Shown here piece after piece: positions 27,877-36,738 of a stretch of 43,379 bases of DNA. The translations under genes were made by a program, and so were the position numbers. Under the pieces are notes generated by a model. It worked only from the letters and a program-made list of their open reading frames with translations, ran no database searches and was not told where the DNA came from. This DNA is from DASTYU01 sp035764655 (GTDB lineage Bacteria > Chloroflexota > Limnocylindria > Limnocylindrales > CSP1-4): the NCBI GenBank assembly GCA_035764655.1, contig DASTYU010000239.1, positions 1-43,379 on the forward strand, given 5' to 3'. Numbering within the stretch: the first letter of the stretch is position 1; the number at the start of each line of letters is the position of its first letter.

Positions 27877-30011
27877 GTGGCCTCCTCGGCCGCTCGGTCG
27901 CGCGCCGTGGTCACAGCATGCTCGATGCGGAATTCGCGGCCTTGGCCAGGCCCCAGCGTCAGCGGCCACGACAGGAGCAGCGCGCTGCCCTGGTACACGC
28001 GCTCGAAGCCGTTCTCGGAATTGGAGATGGTCTCGATCGGCGCCCACCAGGCGTCCGCAGCCGGTGCGACGGTCGTGCTGATGCTCACGCCGACATGGTC
28101 GTTGCCCTGGCGGACCTCGGTGAGGTCGTCTCGAACGCCGGTTGCGTCGTGCGCCGTGCGCTCACCGTCGACCCGGTACCACGCTGCCGGGTTGCCGCCG
28201 CCCCCGAGCATCGTCAGGTTCCATTCGATGCCGAGCCGCGTCGTCAATGCGTGATCGGAGCGGTTCTCGAGGGTGACCGTCAGCCCGAGCCGGGGTGACC
28301 GTCGATCCCCGCCGACGGTGAAGGACTTGGCCACAAGGATGGGTAGCCGCCCAGCGCCTCCCTGCACCGATCCATGGCGCCGCAGGGCCACGCCGGCTTC
28401 GTCGAGCCGGACGAGCTCGAACGGCTCGGTCAGGAAGTCGCCGAGCTCCGGCGTGCCGGCGGTCGCCCAGGTCGTTGGCGTCACCGCCGGCTCGAGGAAC
28501 CGCACGTGTCCCGACCGTCGCTCGTAGGCGTCGTAGTGGAGCCGCTCGGCGAGCCCAGGCTCCTTGACCCGAACGAGCTCGTGGATCGAGGTCGTCCCTG
28601 CGGGGTCGTCCTCCGTGGCGAACGCGGGATGATTCCGCAGCATGGCGTGCGATGCCTCGGGCCGGCGGCGGAGCACGGCCGCGAGCGCATGCCGAACCGG
28701 CCGGATGTCCCAGCTGCCGATCGCCCCGCCCTCGGCCAGGTCCACGATCACGGTCTGGCCGGGTCCGGCGAGTACGACCTCGTTGATGCCGTCGAGATCC
28801 GTGTCGAGCGTTGTCGCCACCGTCGCGTCACCGTCCGCCAGGTCCGCTGCCGCGATCAGCTGCTCGAACGTCGCCAGCCGCATGTGGCTGATGTAGATGC
28901 CGCCGAACAAGCCGTGCCAGTAGCAGTCGTTGGACTGGCCGCGATAGAGGTGGTCGAGCGCGCGCGCCTTGCGCGCCCCGTCGGGCATCGCGTCGACCCT
29001 GGCTGACGTGCGCAGCATCTGCTTGTGCAGGTCGTTGATCTCGCGGTACTTCACCTGGAAGTTGCGCCAGAACCCGCCGCGCAGCCAGCGTCGTTCCGGC
29101 AGGTCGTGTTCTACGGCGCGATGGAGCACCGCTGAATACGCGCGTGACTCCTCGGGCGGCAGCGACCACTCGCCCATCTCGGCATAGGAACCGGTCGGGA
29201 TATACGCACGGCCAATCGGCGGGTGCTCGGCGAGCCACGCCGTCGGGTGGACGGTCTCGAGCCAGTCCCCGTTCGCTTCGAGTGCCTCGAAGAAGTCCTC
29301 CATCCAGCGGCCCGTGCCCCAGCAGTGCTCGAAGGTGGTCGGCCAGGCGCCGAACTTCTCGCCGTCGTCGCCCATCATCCCGATCCGCGCCCCGTCCGCC
29401 GTCGCGTTCGTGCGCAGGTGGGCGATGGTGTCCTCGACCGTCCCGAACGGAATCAGGTAGCGCAAGCCCTGCTCGGTGCCGAAGAGCCGTACCAGCCTCC
29501 CCTGGTCCTCGGTCGTGTAGGCGCCCCAGCGCTGCTCCTCCGGGATCGACGCGGCGCGGAAATGGGCGTCGTCGAGGATCGTCCAGTCGTAGCCGGCAGC
29601 GGCCAGCGACGCGGGCAGCGACGGCTCCCAGACGCGTTCCGCCAGCCACGCCCCGCGGGGGCGATGTCCGAACACGCGCTCGACCTCCCCCGCCATCCGC
29701 GTGAGCTGGCCGACGCGATCGCGCTCGGGCAGCGAGGCGAGCACCGGCTCCGCCCAGCCGCCGCCGAGCATCTCGACCTGGCCGGCGTAGACGAGATCCC
29801 GGAGACGCTCGACGAAGACCGGCCGCTCGGCGGTCAGCCATTCGAGCAGCGGCCCGCTGTAGTGAAGTGAGACCCGGACGGCAGGATGCTTCTCGAGCGC
29901 GTCGACGAACGGCAGGTAGGCGTGCTCGAACACCTCGGCGATCACCCACCCGAAGTTGCCGACCGGCTGGTGATTGTGGATCGCGAGCGCGAACGAGATG
30001 CGGTCGGGCAG
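27873..30011 (-). CDS. GH57 4-alpha-glucanotransferase-like enzyme, CTG start
   Basis: It closely follows the Thermococcus-type GH57 4-alpha-glucanotransferase pattern: IHNHQPVGNFGWV (motif 1), LHYSGPLLEWL, GAWLAERVWEPSLPA (nucleophile Glu), MMGDDGEKFGAWPTTFE (acid/base Asp), then the DUF1925 helices (GGFWRNFQVKYREIND, NDCYWHGLFGGIYISHMR) and a DUF1926 beta domain. It would disproportionate alpha-glucan chains. Motif 1 lies upstream of the first GTG (29945), in a frame open back to the glgP stop TGA (30017-30015) with no ATG, GTG or TTG. CTG 30011, two codons after that stop, yields (M)PDRISFALAIHNHQP, the expected N-terminus; GGCGGG lies 7 nt upstream. The protein is 712 residues from there. 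Confidence 0.9.
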   Translation of the reverse strand: MPDRISFALAIHNHQPVGNFGWVIAEVFEHAYLPFVDALEKHPAVRVSLHYSGPLLEWLTAERPVFVERLRDLVYAGQVEMLGGGWAEPVLASLPERDRVGQLTRMAGEVERVFGHRPRGAWLAERVWEPSLPASLAAAGYDWTILDDAHFRAASIPEEQRWGAYTTEDQGRLVRLFGTEQGLRYLIPFGTVEDTIAHLRTNATADGARIGMMGDDGEKFGAWPTTFEHCWGTGRWMEDFFEALEANGDWLETVHPTAWLAEHPPIGRAYIPTGSYAEMGEWSLPPEESRAYSAVLHRAVEHDLPERRWLRGGFWRNFQVKYREINDLHKQMLRTSARVDAMPDGARKARALDHLYRGQSNDCYWHGLFGGIYISHMRLATFEQLIAAADLADGDATVATTLDTDLDGINEVVLAGPGQTVIVDLAEGGAIGSWDIRPVRHALAAVLRRRPEASHAMLRNHPAFATEDDPAGTTSIHELVRVKEPGLAERLHYDAYERRSGHVRFLEPAVTPTTWATAGTPELGDFLTEPFELVRLDEAGVALRRHGSVQGGAGRLPILVAKSFTVGGDRRSPRLGLTVTLENRSDHALTTRLGIEWNLTMLGGGGNPAAWYRVDGERTAHDATGVRDDLTEVRQGNDHVGVSISTTVAPAADAWWAPIETISNSENGFERVYQGSALLLSWPLTLGPGQGREFRIEHAVTTARDRAAEEAT

Positions 30012-30014
30012 CGG

Positions 30015-32195
30015 TCAGCCCGCCTCGGTGACGATCTTTCGCGGGGCGCTGACCGGAACCGGCACCCCGGCCGCCGGGAGGTACAGGCGCTCGGTGTACT
30101 CGTGGAGCATCCGCGTGGTCGAGAAGCGCCACAGCGTCGACGACATCGAGCGACGGGCGACATCGAGCCAGCGCTTCGGGATGCCGTTCGCATCGCGATC
30201 GTAGTAGGCCGGGATGATCTCCTCCTCGAGGAGGCGGTAGAGGTCCTGGGCATCGGCCCAGTCCTGGGCGCCCTCGTCGGGGTTCATCTCGCGACCGCCG
30301 ATCGCCCAGCCGTTGTCGCCTTCGAAGCCCTCGTCCCACCAGCCGTCGAGGACGCTGACGTTGACGACCGCGTTCATCGCCGCCTTCATCCCGGACGTGC
30401 CCGAGGCCTCGAGCGGGCGGCGCGGGTTGTTCAGCCACACGTCGACGCCCTGGACGAGGAAGCGGGCGATCCGCATGTCGTAGTCCTCGAGGATGAACAC
30501 CCGGCCCCGGAGCTGAGGCGAACGGGAGCGCTGGAAGATCTCCTGGATCACGCGCTGGCCGGGCCGGTCCGCCGGGTGTGCCTTGCCGGCGAACACGACC
30601 TGGATGGGCCGCTTCTCGTCCCACAGCAGCTTGGCCAGGCGATCGATCTCGTGGAAGATCAGGCCGGCGCGCTTGTACGTCGCGAACCGACGCGCGAACC
30701 CGACGGTGAGGATGTCCGGATCGAGCGCCTGCTCGAGCTCCGCGAGGACCGATGGCGCCTCCCCGTGGCGGGCGAACTGGTTGCGCAGACGTCCCCGGGC
30801 GAAGAGCGCCAGCTCACGCTTCTGGCGCGCATGCGCCTCCCAGAGCTCCTTCGACGGAACTCGGTCCAGGCGCTCCCAGAAGCGTCGCGCCTCGCTGGCC
30901 TCGTCGATGTCGTCGAGGTTCACGTCGAGGTGGTGCTCGAGCAGGTCGGCGATCGGGGCGCCGATCCACGACGGGCCGTGGACGCCGTTGGTGATGCCGA
31001 GGATTTCCTTTGGCGAGACCTCGCGCCAGGTGGCGTTGGCCGTCTCGGCGTGCAACTGGCTGACCGCGTTCGAGCCGTTGCTGAGGCGCAACGAGAAGGC
31101 GGTCATGTCGAACTGCTGCGGGTCGTCGTCGACGCCGAGGCCGAGCTTGAGGATGGCTTCGACCGGGATCTCCGCACGTTCGAGGAGCGGACCGGCGACG
31201 CGCCGGACGAGATCGGCTTCGAAGCGTTCGTTGCCGGCCGCGACCGGCGTGTGGATCGTGAAGACCGAGTTGCGCCGGACCTGGTCCCACGCCTCATCGA
31301 GCGTCTCGCCGCGGGCCACCAGCTCGCGCGCGCGCTCGGCGAGGAGGAAGGCCGAGTGGCCTTCATTGAGGTGCCAGACAGCGGGCTCCAGGTCGAGGGC
31401 GCGGATCGCGCGGACGCCGCCGACACCGAGCACCAGCTCCTGGTGCAGCCGCATCTCCCGGCCGCGGACGTACAGCATGTGGCTGATGGGACGGTCCGAA
31501 TCGGCATTCGCGGGGACGTCGGTGTCGAGCAGGAGGACCGGGACGCGGCCAACCTGCGCGAGCCAGACGGCGGCGGTCACGTCGCGGTCGGCAAGCTCGA
31601 CCGTCACCGACAGCGGCTCGCCGATCGAATCCTGAACGCGGCTCAGCGGCAGACGAACGAGGTCGTAGTCCGGGTAGTTGTGCTCCTGATGGCCGTCGGC
31701 ATCGATCGACTGGCGGAAGTAGCCCTTGCGGTACAGCAGCCCGACGCCCAGGAACGGGATCGCCATGTCGCTGGCGGTCTTCATGTGATCGCCGGCGAGC
31801 ACGCCCAGGCCGCCCGAGTAGATCCCCAGCGACTCATGGAGGCCGTACTCGGCGCAGAAGTAGGCGATGGGGCCCTTCAGGCGACTTCCGTGCCTGCGCT
31901 GGAACCACTGGTCCGAACCGTTCTCCATGTACCGGTCGAACTCGGCGATCACGTCGGCGTAGTCCGCCATGAAGCGCTCGTCGGCCAGGAGCTGGTCCCA
32001 GTCGACGGCGCGTGCCAGGACCGGGATCGGGTTCCGGTAGCGGGTCCACGCCGTGCGGTCGATGCGGCTCCACAGCGCGCGGGTGCGCGGGTGCCACGAC
32101 CAGTACAGGTTGTAGGCGAGGCGGCGGAGGCCCTCGAGTTTGGGGGGAAGGGGGAGGGTCGCGGCCGGAATCGACGGCACGCGTACGGGGTCCAT
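30015..32195 (-). CDS. glgP: Alpha-glucan (glycogen) phosphorylase, GT35
   Basis: A protein of 726 residues of the shorter, N-terminal DUF3417-containing type. It begins PPKLEGLRRLAYNLYWSWHP, then IAYFCAEYGLHESLGIYSGGLGVLAGDHMK, VWHLNEGHSAFLLAERA, FTIHTPVAAGNERF, ILGITNGVHGPSWIG, VGFARRFATYKRAGLIF, VVFAGKAHPADRPG and the PLP/phosphate loop region NNPRRPLEASGTSGMKAAMN. It releases glucose-1-phosphate from alpha-glucan ends. The start is taken as ATG 32195, 7 nt after TATGAT; ATGs at 32204 and 32207 overlap that box. First gene of glgP-GH57-DUF3536; the next gene continues in the same frame after its TGA. Confidence 0.95.
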   Translation of the reverse strand: MDPVRVPSIPAATLPLPPKLEGLRRLAYNLYWSWHPRTRALWSRIDRTAWTRYRNPIPVLARAVDWDQLLADERFMADYADVIAEFDRYMENGSDQWFQRRHGSRLKGPIAYFCAEYGLHESLGIYSGGLGVLAGDHMKTASDMAIPFLGVGLLYRKGYFRQSIDADGHQEHNYPDYDLVRLPLSRVQDSIGEPLSVTVELADRDVTAAVWLAQVGRVPVLLLDTDVPANADSDRPISHMLYVRGREMRLHQELVLGVGGVRAIRALDLEPAVWHLNEGHSAFLLAERARELVARGETLDEAWDQVRRNSVFTIHTPVAAGNERFEADLVRRVAGPLLERAEIPVEAILKLGLGVDDDPQQFDMTAFSLRLSNGSNAVSQLHAETANATWREVSPKEILGITNGVHGPSWIGAPIADLLEHHLDVNLDDIDEASEARRFWERLDRVPSKELWEAHARQKRELALFARGRLRNQFARHGEAPSVLAELEQALDPDILTVGFARRFATYKRAGLIFHEIDRLAKLLWDEKRPIQVVFAGKAHPADRPGQRVIQEIFQRSRSPQLRGRVFILEDYDMRIARFLVQGVDVWLNNPRRPLEASGTSGMKAAMNAVVNVSVLDGWWDEGFEGDNGWAIGGREMNPDEGAQDWADAQDLYRLLEEEIIPAYYDRDANGIPKRWLDVARRSMSSTLWRFSTTRMLHEYTERLYLPAAGVPVPVSAPRKIVTEAG

Positions 32196-32202
32196 TGGCC
32201 GC

Positions 32203-32208
32203 ATCATA
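32203..32208 (-). promoter_or_regulatory. -10 box of a probable leaderless promoter (glgP operon)
   Basis: TATGAT, 5 of 6 consensus bases, lies 7 nt before ATG 32195 on the minus strand. It decides the start, because transcription from it would exclude the two ATGs further up. No consensus -35 is evident. Confidence 0.55.
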
Positions 32209-32359
32209 GCGGCTGCACCTTGCAACGAACCCACGTGGCCGCACGGGGCGTTGCGGCGGTGCACGCGGCGCCGGGTCCAGGCTCGGCCAGACCGCCGTTG
32301 ATCCTGGGCACACGGCCAGTGAAACGGTAACGGCTCGGCCTCCGACGTGGCTGTCCCGC

Positions 32360-32388
32360 TAGAATCGCCACGTTCGCAGCGGTGGAGG
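32360..32388 (+). promoter_or_regulatory. -10 box and ribosome site of the double-ACT gene
   Basis: TAGAAT (32360-32365) is followed about 18 nt later by GGAGG (32384-32388), which stands 6 nt before GTG 32395. This is a conventional leadered promoter, in contrast to the divergent leaderless glgP promoter 150 bp away. Confidence 0.5.
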
Positions 32389-32394
32389 CGCCAG

Positions 32395-32784
32395 GTGGCC
32401 AACCAGTTCGTGGTGCAGCTCAAGAACGAACCCGGGTCGATGGCGGTGCTCGCCGAGACCCTCGCTGCCCGGGGCGTGGACCTGCGGGCCATCGGTGGCG
32501 GCGGCCTGGGCGACGTCGGTCACGTGATCATGACCACCGCGGACGATGACAAGACGAAGGCCGTGCTCGACGAGGGCGGCTACACCTACTACGAGGGCGA
32601 GTCGATCCTGGCCGAGGTCGACGACCGTCCCGGCGGCATGGCCCGCGTCGCCCGCGAGCTGGCCGAGGCCGGCGTCAACATCTACGGCCATCTGTTCCTC
32701 GGGCGATGGGGAGACCGCGCCATGTTTGCCTTCGTGGTCGATGACACAGAGAAGGCGCGCCCGATCCTCGAACGCAAGGGTTGA
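32395..32784 (+). CDS. Protein with two ACT domains
   Basis: A protein of 129 residues consisting only of two ACT-type ligand-binding modules: FVVQLKNEPGSMAVLAETLAARGVDLRAIGG and SILAEVDDRPGGMARVARELAEAGVNIYG. Each has the ACT signature (N/D)-x-PG-x-(M/L). Stand-alone double-ACT proteins typically sense amino acids, but no enzyme domain is attached here and the ligand is unknown. The start is GTG 32395, fixed by GGAGG at 6 nt. A longer frame from 32347 precedes the promoter region and is rejected. It is upstream of the respiratory operon on the same strand but separated by 151 bp. Confidence 0.85.
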   Translation: MANQFVVQLKNEPGSMAVLAETLAARGVDLRAIGGGGLGDVGHVIMTTADDDKTKAVLDEGGYTYYEGESILAEVDDRPGGMARVARELAEAGVNIYGHLFLGRWGDRAMFAFVVDDTEKARPILERKG

Positions 32785-32935
32785 GCCGGATGTGCCGTTT
32801 CGGCCCCTCCGTGTAATGGTCCTGTAAGGCAGGTCGCACAGGCCGCTACGTGGGCCGGACGTCCCTCCCCGGACCATCGGCGATGCGCATCCCTGGTGGC
32901 TCCTGCCTGTCGCCGCCGGATGCGCGAGGACCGTG

Positions 32936-33760
32936 ATGACACAGCCGACGCCCACCCCGCGATCGGGCGAGCGATCCCGCGTCGGGACCCTCCGCGGTTA
33001 CGCCGCGATCCTTGGGATCGCGGTCGGCTTCATGGCGGTCCTGGGAGCGGTTACCGGTCCGCCACTCCCTGCTGACGCGGCCGAGGCCGGTGGGGCGGTT
33101 CGCGAGCAGGGCGCAACCCTGTACCTCCAGAACTGCGCGAGCTGCCACGGACCCGAGGGCCAGGGCGGCGACGCGGGCCCGCCCCTGGTCATGGCCGGCG
33201 CGGCCGGCGCGGATTTCTACCTCCGAACCGGGCGGATGCCGCTGGGGGCACCGGGCCAGGCGCCGCAGCGCGGCGAGCCGCACTTCGACGATGCGGACAT
33301 GGCGGCGCTCGTCGAGTACGTAGCGAGCCTCGGGACCGGTCCGGACATCCCACAGGTCACCGCGGGCGGCGACGTCCGCCGCGGGTTCGAGCTGTACACG
33401 GCGAACTGCGCGGCATGCCACGGAGCCAGTGGCAGCGGCAACGCGGTTGGCGGGGGAGCGGCGGCGGCGAACCTCCACCAGGCGAATGCCCTCGATGTGG
33501 CCGAGGCGATGGTCGTGGGGCCTGGCGTGATGCCACGCTTCGACTTCGACCAGCGCGACCAGGACGCGATCGTCGCCTACGTCCTGTTCCTGCAGAGTGC
33601 CCCGACGCCGGGCGGCGTTCCGCTCGGCGGGTTCGGGCCGGTGAGCGAAGGGTTCGTGGCGATCCTGATCGGCCTGGGCGTCTTCGTGCTCGTCGCGCGG
33701 TTCGTCGGCCGGCGGCCGCGCGGTCCGCAGGCCGAGGTGCCGGCCGAGGAAATCCGGTGA
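32936..33760 (+). CDS. qcrC: Membrane-bound diheme cytochrome c of the bc1 complex
   Basis: A protein of 274 residues. An N-terminal membrane anchor or signal (YAAILGIAVGFMAVLGAV) is followed by two cytochrome c domains with heme sites CASCH and CAACH and candidate axial Met in GRMPLG and GVMPRF. A C-terminal TM helix (FVAILIGLGVFVLVARFVG) completes it. This is the actinobacterial QcrC plan: a fused, tethered diheme cytochrome that passes electrons directly from Rieske to the oxidase, so no soluble cytochrome c is required. ATG 32936 has GAGGA at 5 nt. A weak -10 (TGTAAT, 32812-32817) precedes it. It overlaps qcrA as GTGA. Confidence 0.93.
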   Translation: MTQPTPTPRSGERSRVGTLRGYAAILGIAVGFMAVLGAVTGPPLPADAAEAGGAVREQGATLYLQNCASCHGPEGQGGDAGPPLVMAGAAGADFYLRTGRMPLGAPGQAPQRGEPHFDDADMAALVEYVASLGTGPDIPQVTAGGDVRRGFELYTANCAACHGASGSGNAVGGGAAAANLHQANALDVAEAMVVGPGVMPRFDFDQRDQDAIVAYVLFLQSAPTPGGVPLGGFGPVSEGFVAILIGLGVFVLVARFVGRRPRGPQAEVPAEEIR

Positions 33761-34599
33761 CCGAGCGAGCCGCCGAGCGTCTCGTCCTGCTGCTCTTTGC
33801 CGCGGCCTTTCTCGCGGGCGTCGCCCTCCTGGTCGTGTACCTGCTCGGCGGCCAGACCCAGGTCGAGGGCGTGCTGCTGATGATCTGCCTCGGCGGCATC
33901 GGGGCCGGCATCGTCACCTGGGCGCACAACCTGATGCCCACGCGCATCCACATCGAACCACGCGGATCCGTCGCGACGACGCCCGAGGAAATGCGGCGCT
34001 TCGAGGACGCGCTTACGGAGGAAGCGGGGTTCAGCCGGCGGAAGCTGCTGATCGGGGGCCTGCTCGGCGCGGTCGGCGGCCTGGGCGCGGCACTGGCGAT
34101 CCCGGTCTTCTCGCTCGGCCCGGCCCCCGGACGCAGCCTGTTCGAGACCTCCTGGCGGGAAGGTGCATCCCTCGCGCCGAATGCCGGCACCCCGCAGGCG
34201 CTTGCCGACATGCCGATCGGCGGCGTGTTCACCGTCTTCCCGGACGGCGATGCGTCCGATCCGAATTCGGCGACCCTCCTGATCCGCGTCGAGCCGGAGC
34301 TGCTCGAGCTCGACCCGACCGCCGCGGAGTGGGCGCCCGACGGCTATGTCGCCTACTCGAAGATCTGCACCCATGCCGGCTGCCCGGTCGGGCTGTACCG
34401 GTCTTCGCAGCACACCCTGATCTGTCCCTGCCACCAGTCGGAGTTCGACGTGCTGCGTGGCGCCCAGCCGATCTCCGGGCCGGCCGCCCGCCCGCTGCCG
34501 CAGCTGCCCATCGCCCGCCGCGCCGACGGCACCTTCGTGGCCCTCGGAGGCTTCTCCGAGCCGGTCGGGCCGAGCTTCTGGAACATGACGTGGGACTGA
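33757..34599 (+). CDS. qcrA: Rieske iron-sulfur subunit of the bc1 complex
   Basis: A protein of 280 residues. Two N-terminal TM helices (LVLLLFAAAFLAGVALLVVYLL; LLMICLGGIGAGIVTWA) are followed by a third near LLIGGLLGAVGGLGAALAIP, preceded by a twin-arginine-like SRRKLL. The C-terminal Rieske domain has CTHAGCPV and CPCHQSEF, supplying the two Cys and two His of the [2Fe-2S] cluster. Three membrane segments rather than one is the actinobacterial QcrA form. GTG 33757 overlaps the qcrC stop (GTGA), with GAGGA upstream. The cluster sits outside and shuttles electrons from quinol to QcrC. Confidence 0.95.
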   Translation: MTERAAERLVLLLFAAAFLAGVALLVVYLLGGQTQVEGVLLMICLGGIGAGIVTWAHNLMPTRIHIEPRGSVATTPEEMRRFEDALTEEAGFSRRKLLIGGLLGAVGGLGAALAIPVFSLGPAPGRSLFETSWREGASLAPNAGTPQALADMPIGGVFTVFPDGDASDPNSATLLIRVEPELLELDPTAAEWAPDGYVAYSKICTHAGCPVGLYRSSQHTLICPCHQSEFDVLRGAQPISGPAARPLPQLPIARRADGTFVALGGFSEPVGPSFWNMTWD

Positions 34600-34600
34600 C

Positions 34601-36013
34601 GTGAGCGAGCCCAACGACAGCGGCGTCCCGGACCGCGTCATGCTGTGGCTCGACCAGCGGACGGGCGCGGCGCGCGTCCTGCGCACGGCGCTGCGCAAGG
34701 TCTTCCCCGACCACTGGTCGTTCCTGCTCGGCGAGATCGCGTTGTTCTGCTTCGTGATCCTGCTCGCCACGGGCACGTTCATGACCTTCTTCTACGTGCC
34801 CAGCGCGGCCCCCGTCACGTACGAGGGGCCATACGCCCCGCTCCAGGGCCAGGAAGTCTCGGCTGCCTTCGATTCGGTGATGCACCTCTCGTTCGAAGTG
34901 CAGGCCGGGCTGCTGATGCGCCAGATCCACCATTGGTCGGCGCTGACCTTCGTGGCCGTCGTCGTACTGCACCTGGCGCGCGTCTTCTTCACCGGGGCCT
35001 TCCGGCGGCCGCGCGAGCTCAACTGGCTGGTCGGGTTCGGCCTGCTGGTGCTCGCCCTTGCCGAGGGGTTCACGGGCTACTCGCTGCCCGATGACCTCCT
35101 GTCGGGCACCGGCGCCCGGATCCTCTATTCGGTGCTGCTGTCAGTGCCGTTCATCGGGCCGTGGCTGGCGTCGCTGGCGTTCGGTGGGGAGTTCCCGACC
35201 GACGCGATCATCCCGCGGCTCTTCGTCCTCCACGTGCTGTTCCTGCCCGCGCTGGTGATCGGCGCGATCACGGTCCACATCGTGCTGCTCGTGCTCCACA
35301 AGCACACCCAGTATCGGAGCCCGCTCGCGCGCGAGGAGAACGTCATCGGGCGCTACTTCTGGCCCGGCCAGGTCTTCCTGTCGACGGGATTGTTCTTCCT
35401 GACCGCGGCCGTGCTGGCGATCATCGGCGGGCTCTTCCAGATCAACCCGATCTGGCTCTACGGGCCGTTCGACGCCTCCGTGGTTGCCTCGCCTGCCCAG
35501 CCCGACTGGTACGTCGGCTGGCTCGACGGATCGCTGCGGATCTTCCCGCCGTTCGAGCCGGTTATCCTCGGGCTCACCATCCCGTCGGTGTTCGTGCCCG
35601 GGGTCGTGCTGCCAGGAATCCTCTTCACGATCGTCGCGCTGTGGCCGTTCATCGAGGCGTGGATGTCGAAGGACCGCGCCGACCATCACCTGCTCGACGA
35701 CCCGTGGGACCACCCGGTCCGCTTCGCGACGGGGCTCGCGATCCTGGCGATCTTCGGGGTATTGACGCTCGCCGGCGGCAACGACGTCCTGGCCTTCTAT
35801 TTCGGCACGGACGTCCACACCCTGACGATCCTGTTCCGCTGGCTGTCGCTGATCCTGCCGGTTGTCGTCTGGCTGGTGGCGTGGCGGTTTGCGCGCGCTC
35901 GGTCGGCGGGCGGTCCATCGCACGGCGGAGGAGAACTGGTCGACGAGGTGCGGCGGAGTGGGACCGGCGTCCGGCGGAACCCCTCCGGCGGGTTCGAGGA
36001 GGTCGAGCCGTGA
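34601..36013 (+). CDS. qcrB: Cytochrome b subunit of the bc1 complex
   Basis: A protein of 470 residues in one piece (b6 plus subunit-IV halves fused). Heme-binding helices contain MRQIHHWSALTFVAVVVLHLAR and PRLFVLHVLFLPALVIGAITVHIVLLVLHKH, giving the four His ligands. The quinol-oxidation motif is PDWY (in PAQPDWYVGWLDG), the form common in Gram-positive complexes in place of PEWY. The C-terminal tail after the last helix is charged and Gly-rich. GTG 34601 starts one base after the qcrA stop. It overlaps ctaC by 4 bp. Confidence 0.95.
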   Translation: MSEPNDSGVPDRVMLWLDQRTGAARVLRTALRKVFPDHWSFLLGEIALFCFVILLATGTFMTFFYVPSAAPVTYEGPYAPLQGQEVSAAFDSVMHLSFEVQAGLLMRQIHHWSALTFVAVVVLHLARVFFTGAFRRPRELNWLVGFGLLVLALAEGFTGYSLPDDLLSGTGARILYSVLLSVPFIGPWLASLAFGGEFPTDAIIPRLFVLHVLFLPALVIGAITVHIVLLVLHKHTQYRSPLAREENVIGRYFWPGQVFLSTGLFFLTAAVLAIIGGLFQINPIWLYGPFDASVVASPAQPDWYVGWLDGSLRIFPPFEPVILGLTIPSVFVPGVVLPGILFTIVALWPFIEAWMSKDRADHHLLDDPWDHPVRFATGLAILAIFGVLTLAGGNDVLAFYFGTDVHTLTILFRWLSLILPVVVWLVAWRFARARSAGGPSHGGGELVDEVRRSGTGVRRNPSGGFEEVEP

Positions 36014-36738
36014 GGCGGACGCCGGCGAGACGGCTGCACCTCGCCGCCGGTGCCGTCGTCGCGCTGCTTGCGGCCGGCTGCGTGCCCGAGGCGGCCACCG
36101 CCGAAGGTCGTGAGGTCCAGCAGCTATACACCGGCGTGCACGTCCTGGCCGTGCTCATCGGCCTGTTCGTGGCAGCCCTCATCACGATCTCGATCGTCCG
36201 CTTCCGGCGCCAGCGCGACGATGATTCGCTGCCCGAACAGCGCCGCGGCAGCCTCGCCCTTGAGGTGACGTGGACGGCGATCCCGGCGGGCATCGTGGCC
36301 CTCCTGTTCGTGGCCACGCTCATCGTCCTGGGCAGCGTCGACAGCACGAGCGCGACACCCGGCGTGCGCATGGATGTCACCGCGTTTCGCTGGGGGTGGA
36401 CCTTTGAGTACCCGGATGACGACGTCGCCGTCACCGGGCTTGGGGGACCGGGCGAGGACGGCCCGACGATCGTGGTCCCGGTCGGCGAACCCATTCAGAT
36501 GACGGTCCGCTCGAATGACGTGATCCATTCGCTGGCCATCCCGCAGTTCCTGTTCAAGCGCGACGTCAACCCGGGCTGGGTCAACACGTTCGAATTCACC
36601 GTTGAGCGGCCGGGTGATTATGGCGGCCAGTGCGCCGAGTTCTGCGGCATCTACCACTCGGTGATGCCGTTCACGCTGCGCGCCGTCGAGGGTGGTGAGT
36701 ACCGGACGTGGCTCGAGCAACAGCGGGCGGCCCAGTGA
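36010..36738 (+). CDS. ctaC: Cytochrome c oxidase subunit II (lipoprotein)
   Basis: A protein of 242 residues. It has a lipoprotein signal peptide with lipobox LAAGC, two TM helices (VHVLAVLIGLFVAALITISIV; AIPAGIVALLFVATLIVLG), and a cupredoxin domain with the CuA ligands VIHSLAIP and QCAEFCGIYHSVM. ALEVTWTAIP is the usual second-helix entry. It receives electrons from QcrC at CuA. There is no fused cytochrome c domain, consistent with the tethered cytochrome of qcrC. GTG 36010 overlaps qcrB (GTGA) and has GAGGAGG at 7 nt. Confidence 0.96.
   Translation: MRRTPARRLHLAAGAVVALLAAGCVPEAATAEGREVQQLYTGVHVLAVLIGLFVAALITISIVRFRRQRDDDSLPEQRRGSLALEVTWTAIPAGIVALLFVATLIVLGSVDSTSATPGVRMDVTAFRWGWTFEYPDDDVAVTGLGGPGEDGPTIVVPVGEPIQMTVRSNDVIHSLAIPQFLFKRDVNPGWVNTFEFTVERPGDYGGQCAEFCGIYHSVMPFTLRAVEGGEYRTWLEQQRAAQ

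Noticed and set aside
29886..32330. 814-residue rightward frame antisense to glgP
   Set aside because: It is opposite an unmistakable phosphorylase, has Arg/Val/Glu-biased composition typical of antisense frames in GC-rich DNA, and no domain.
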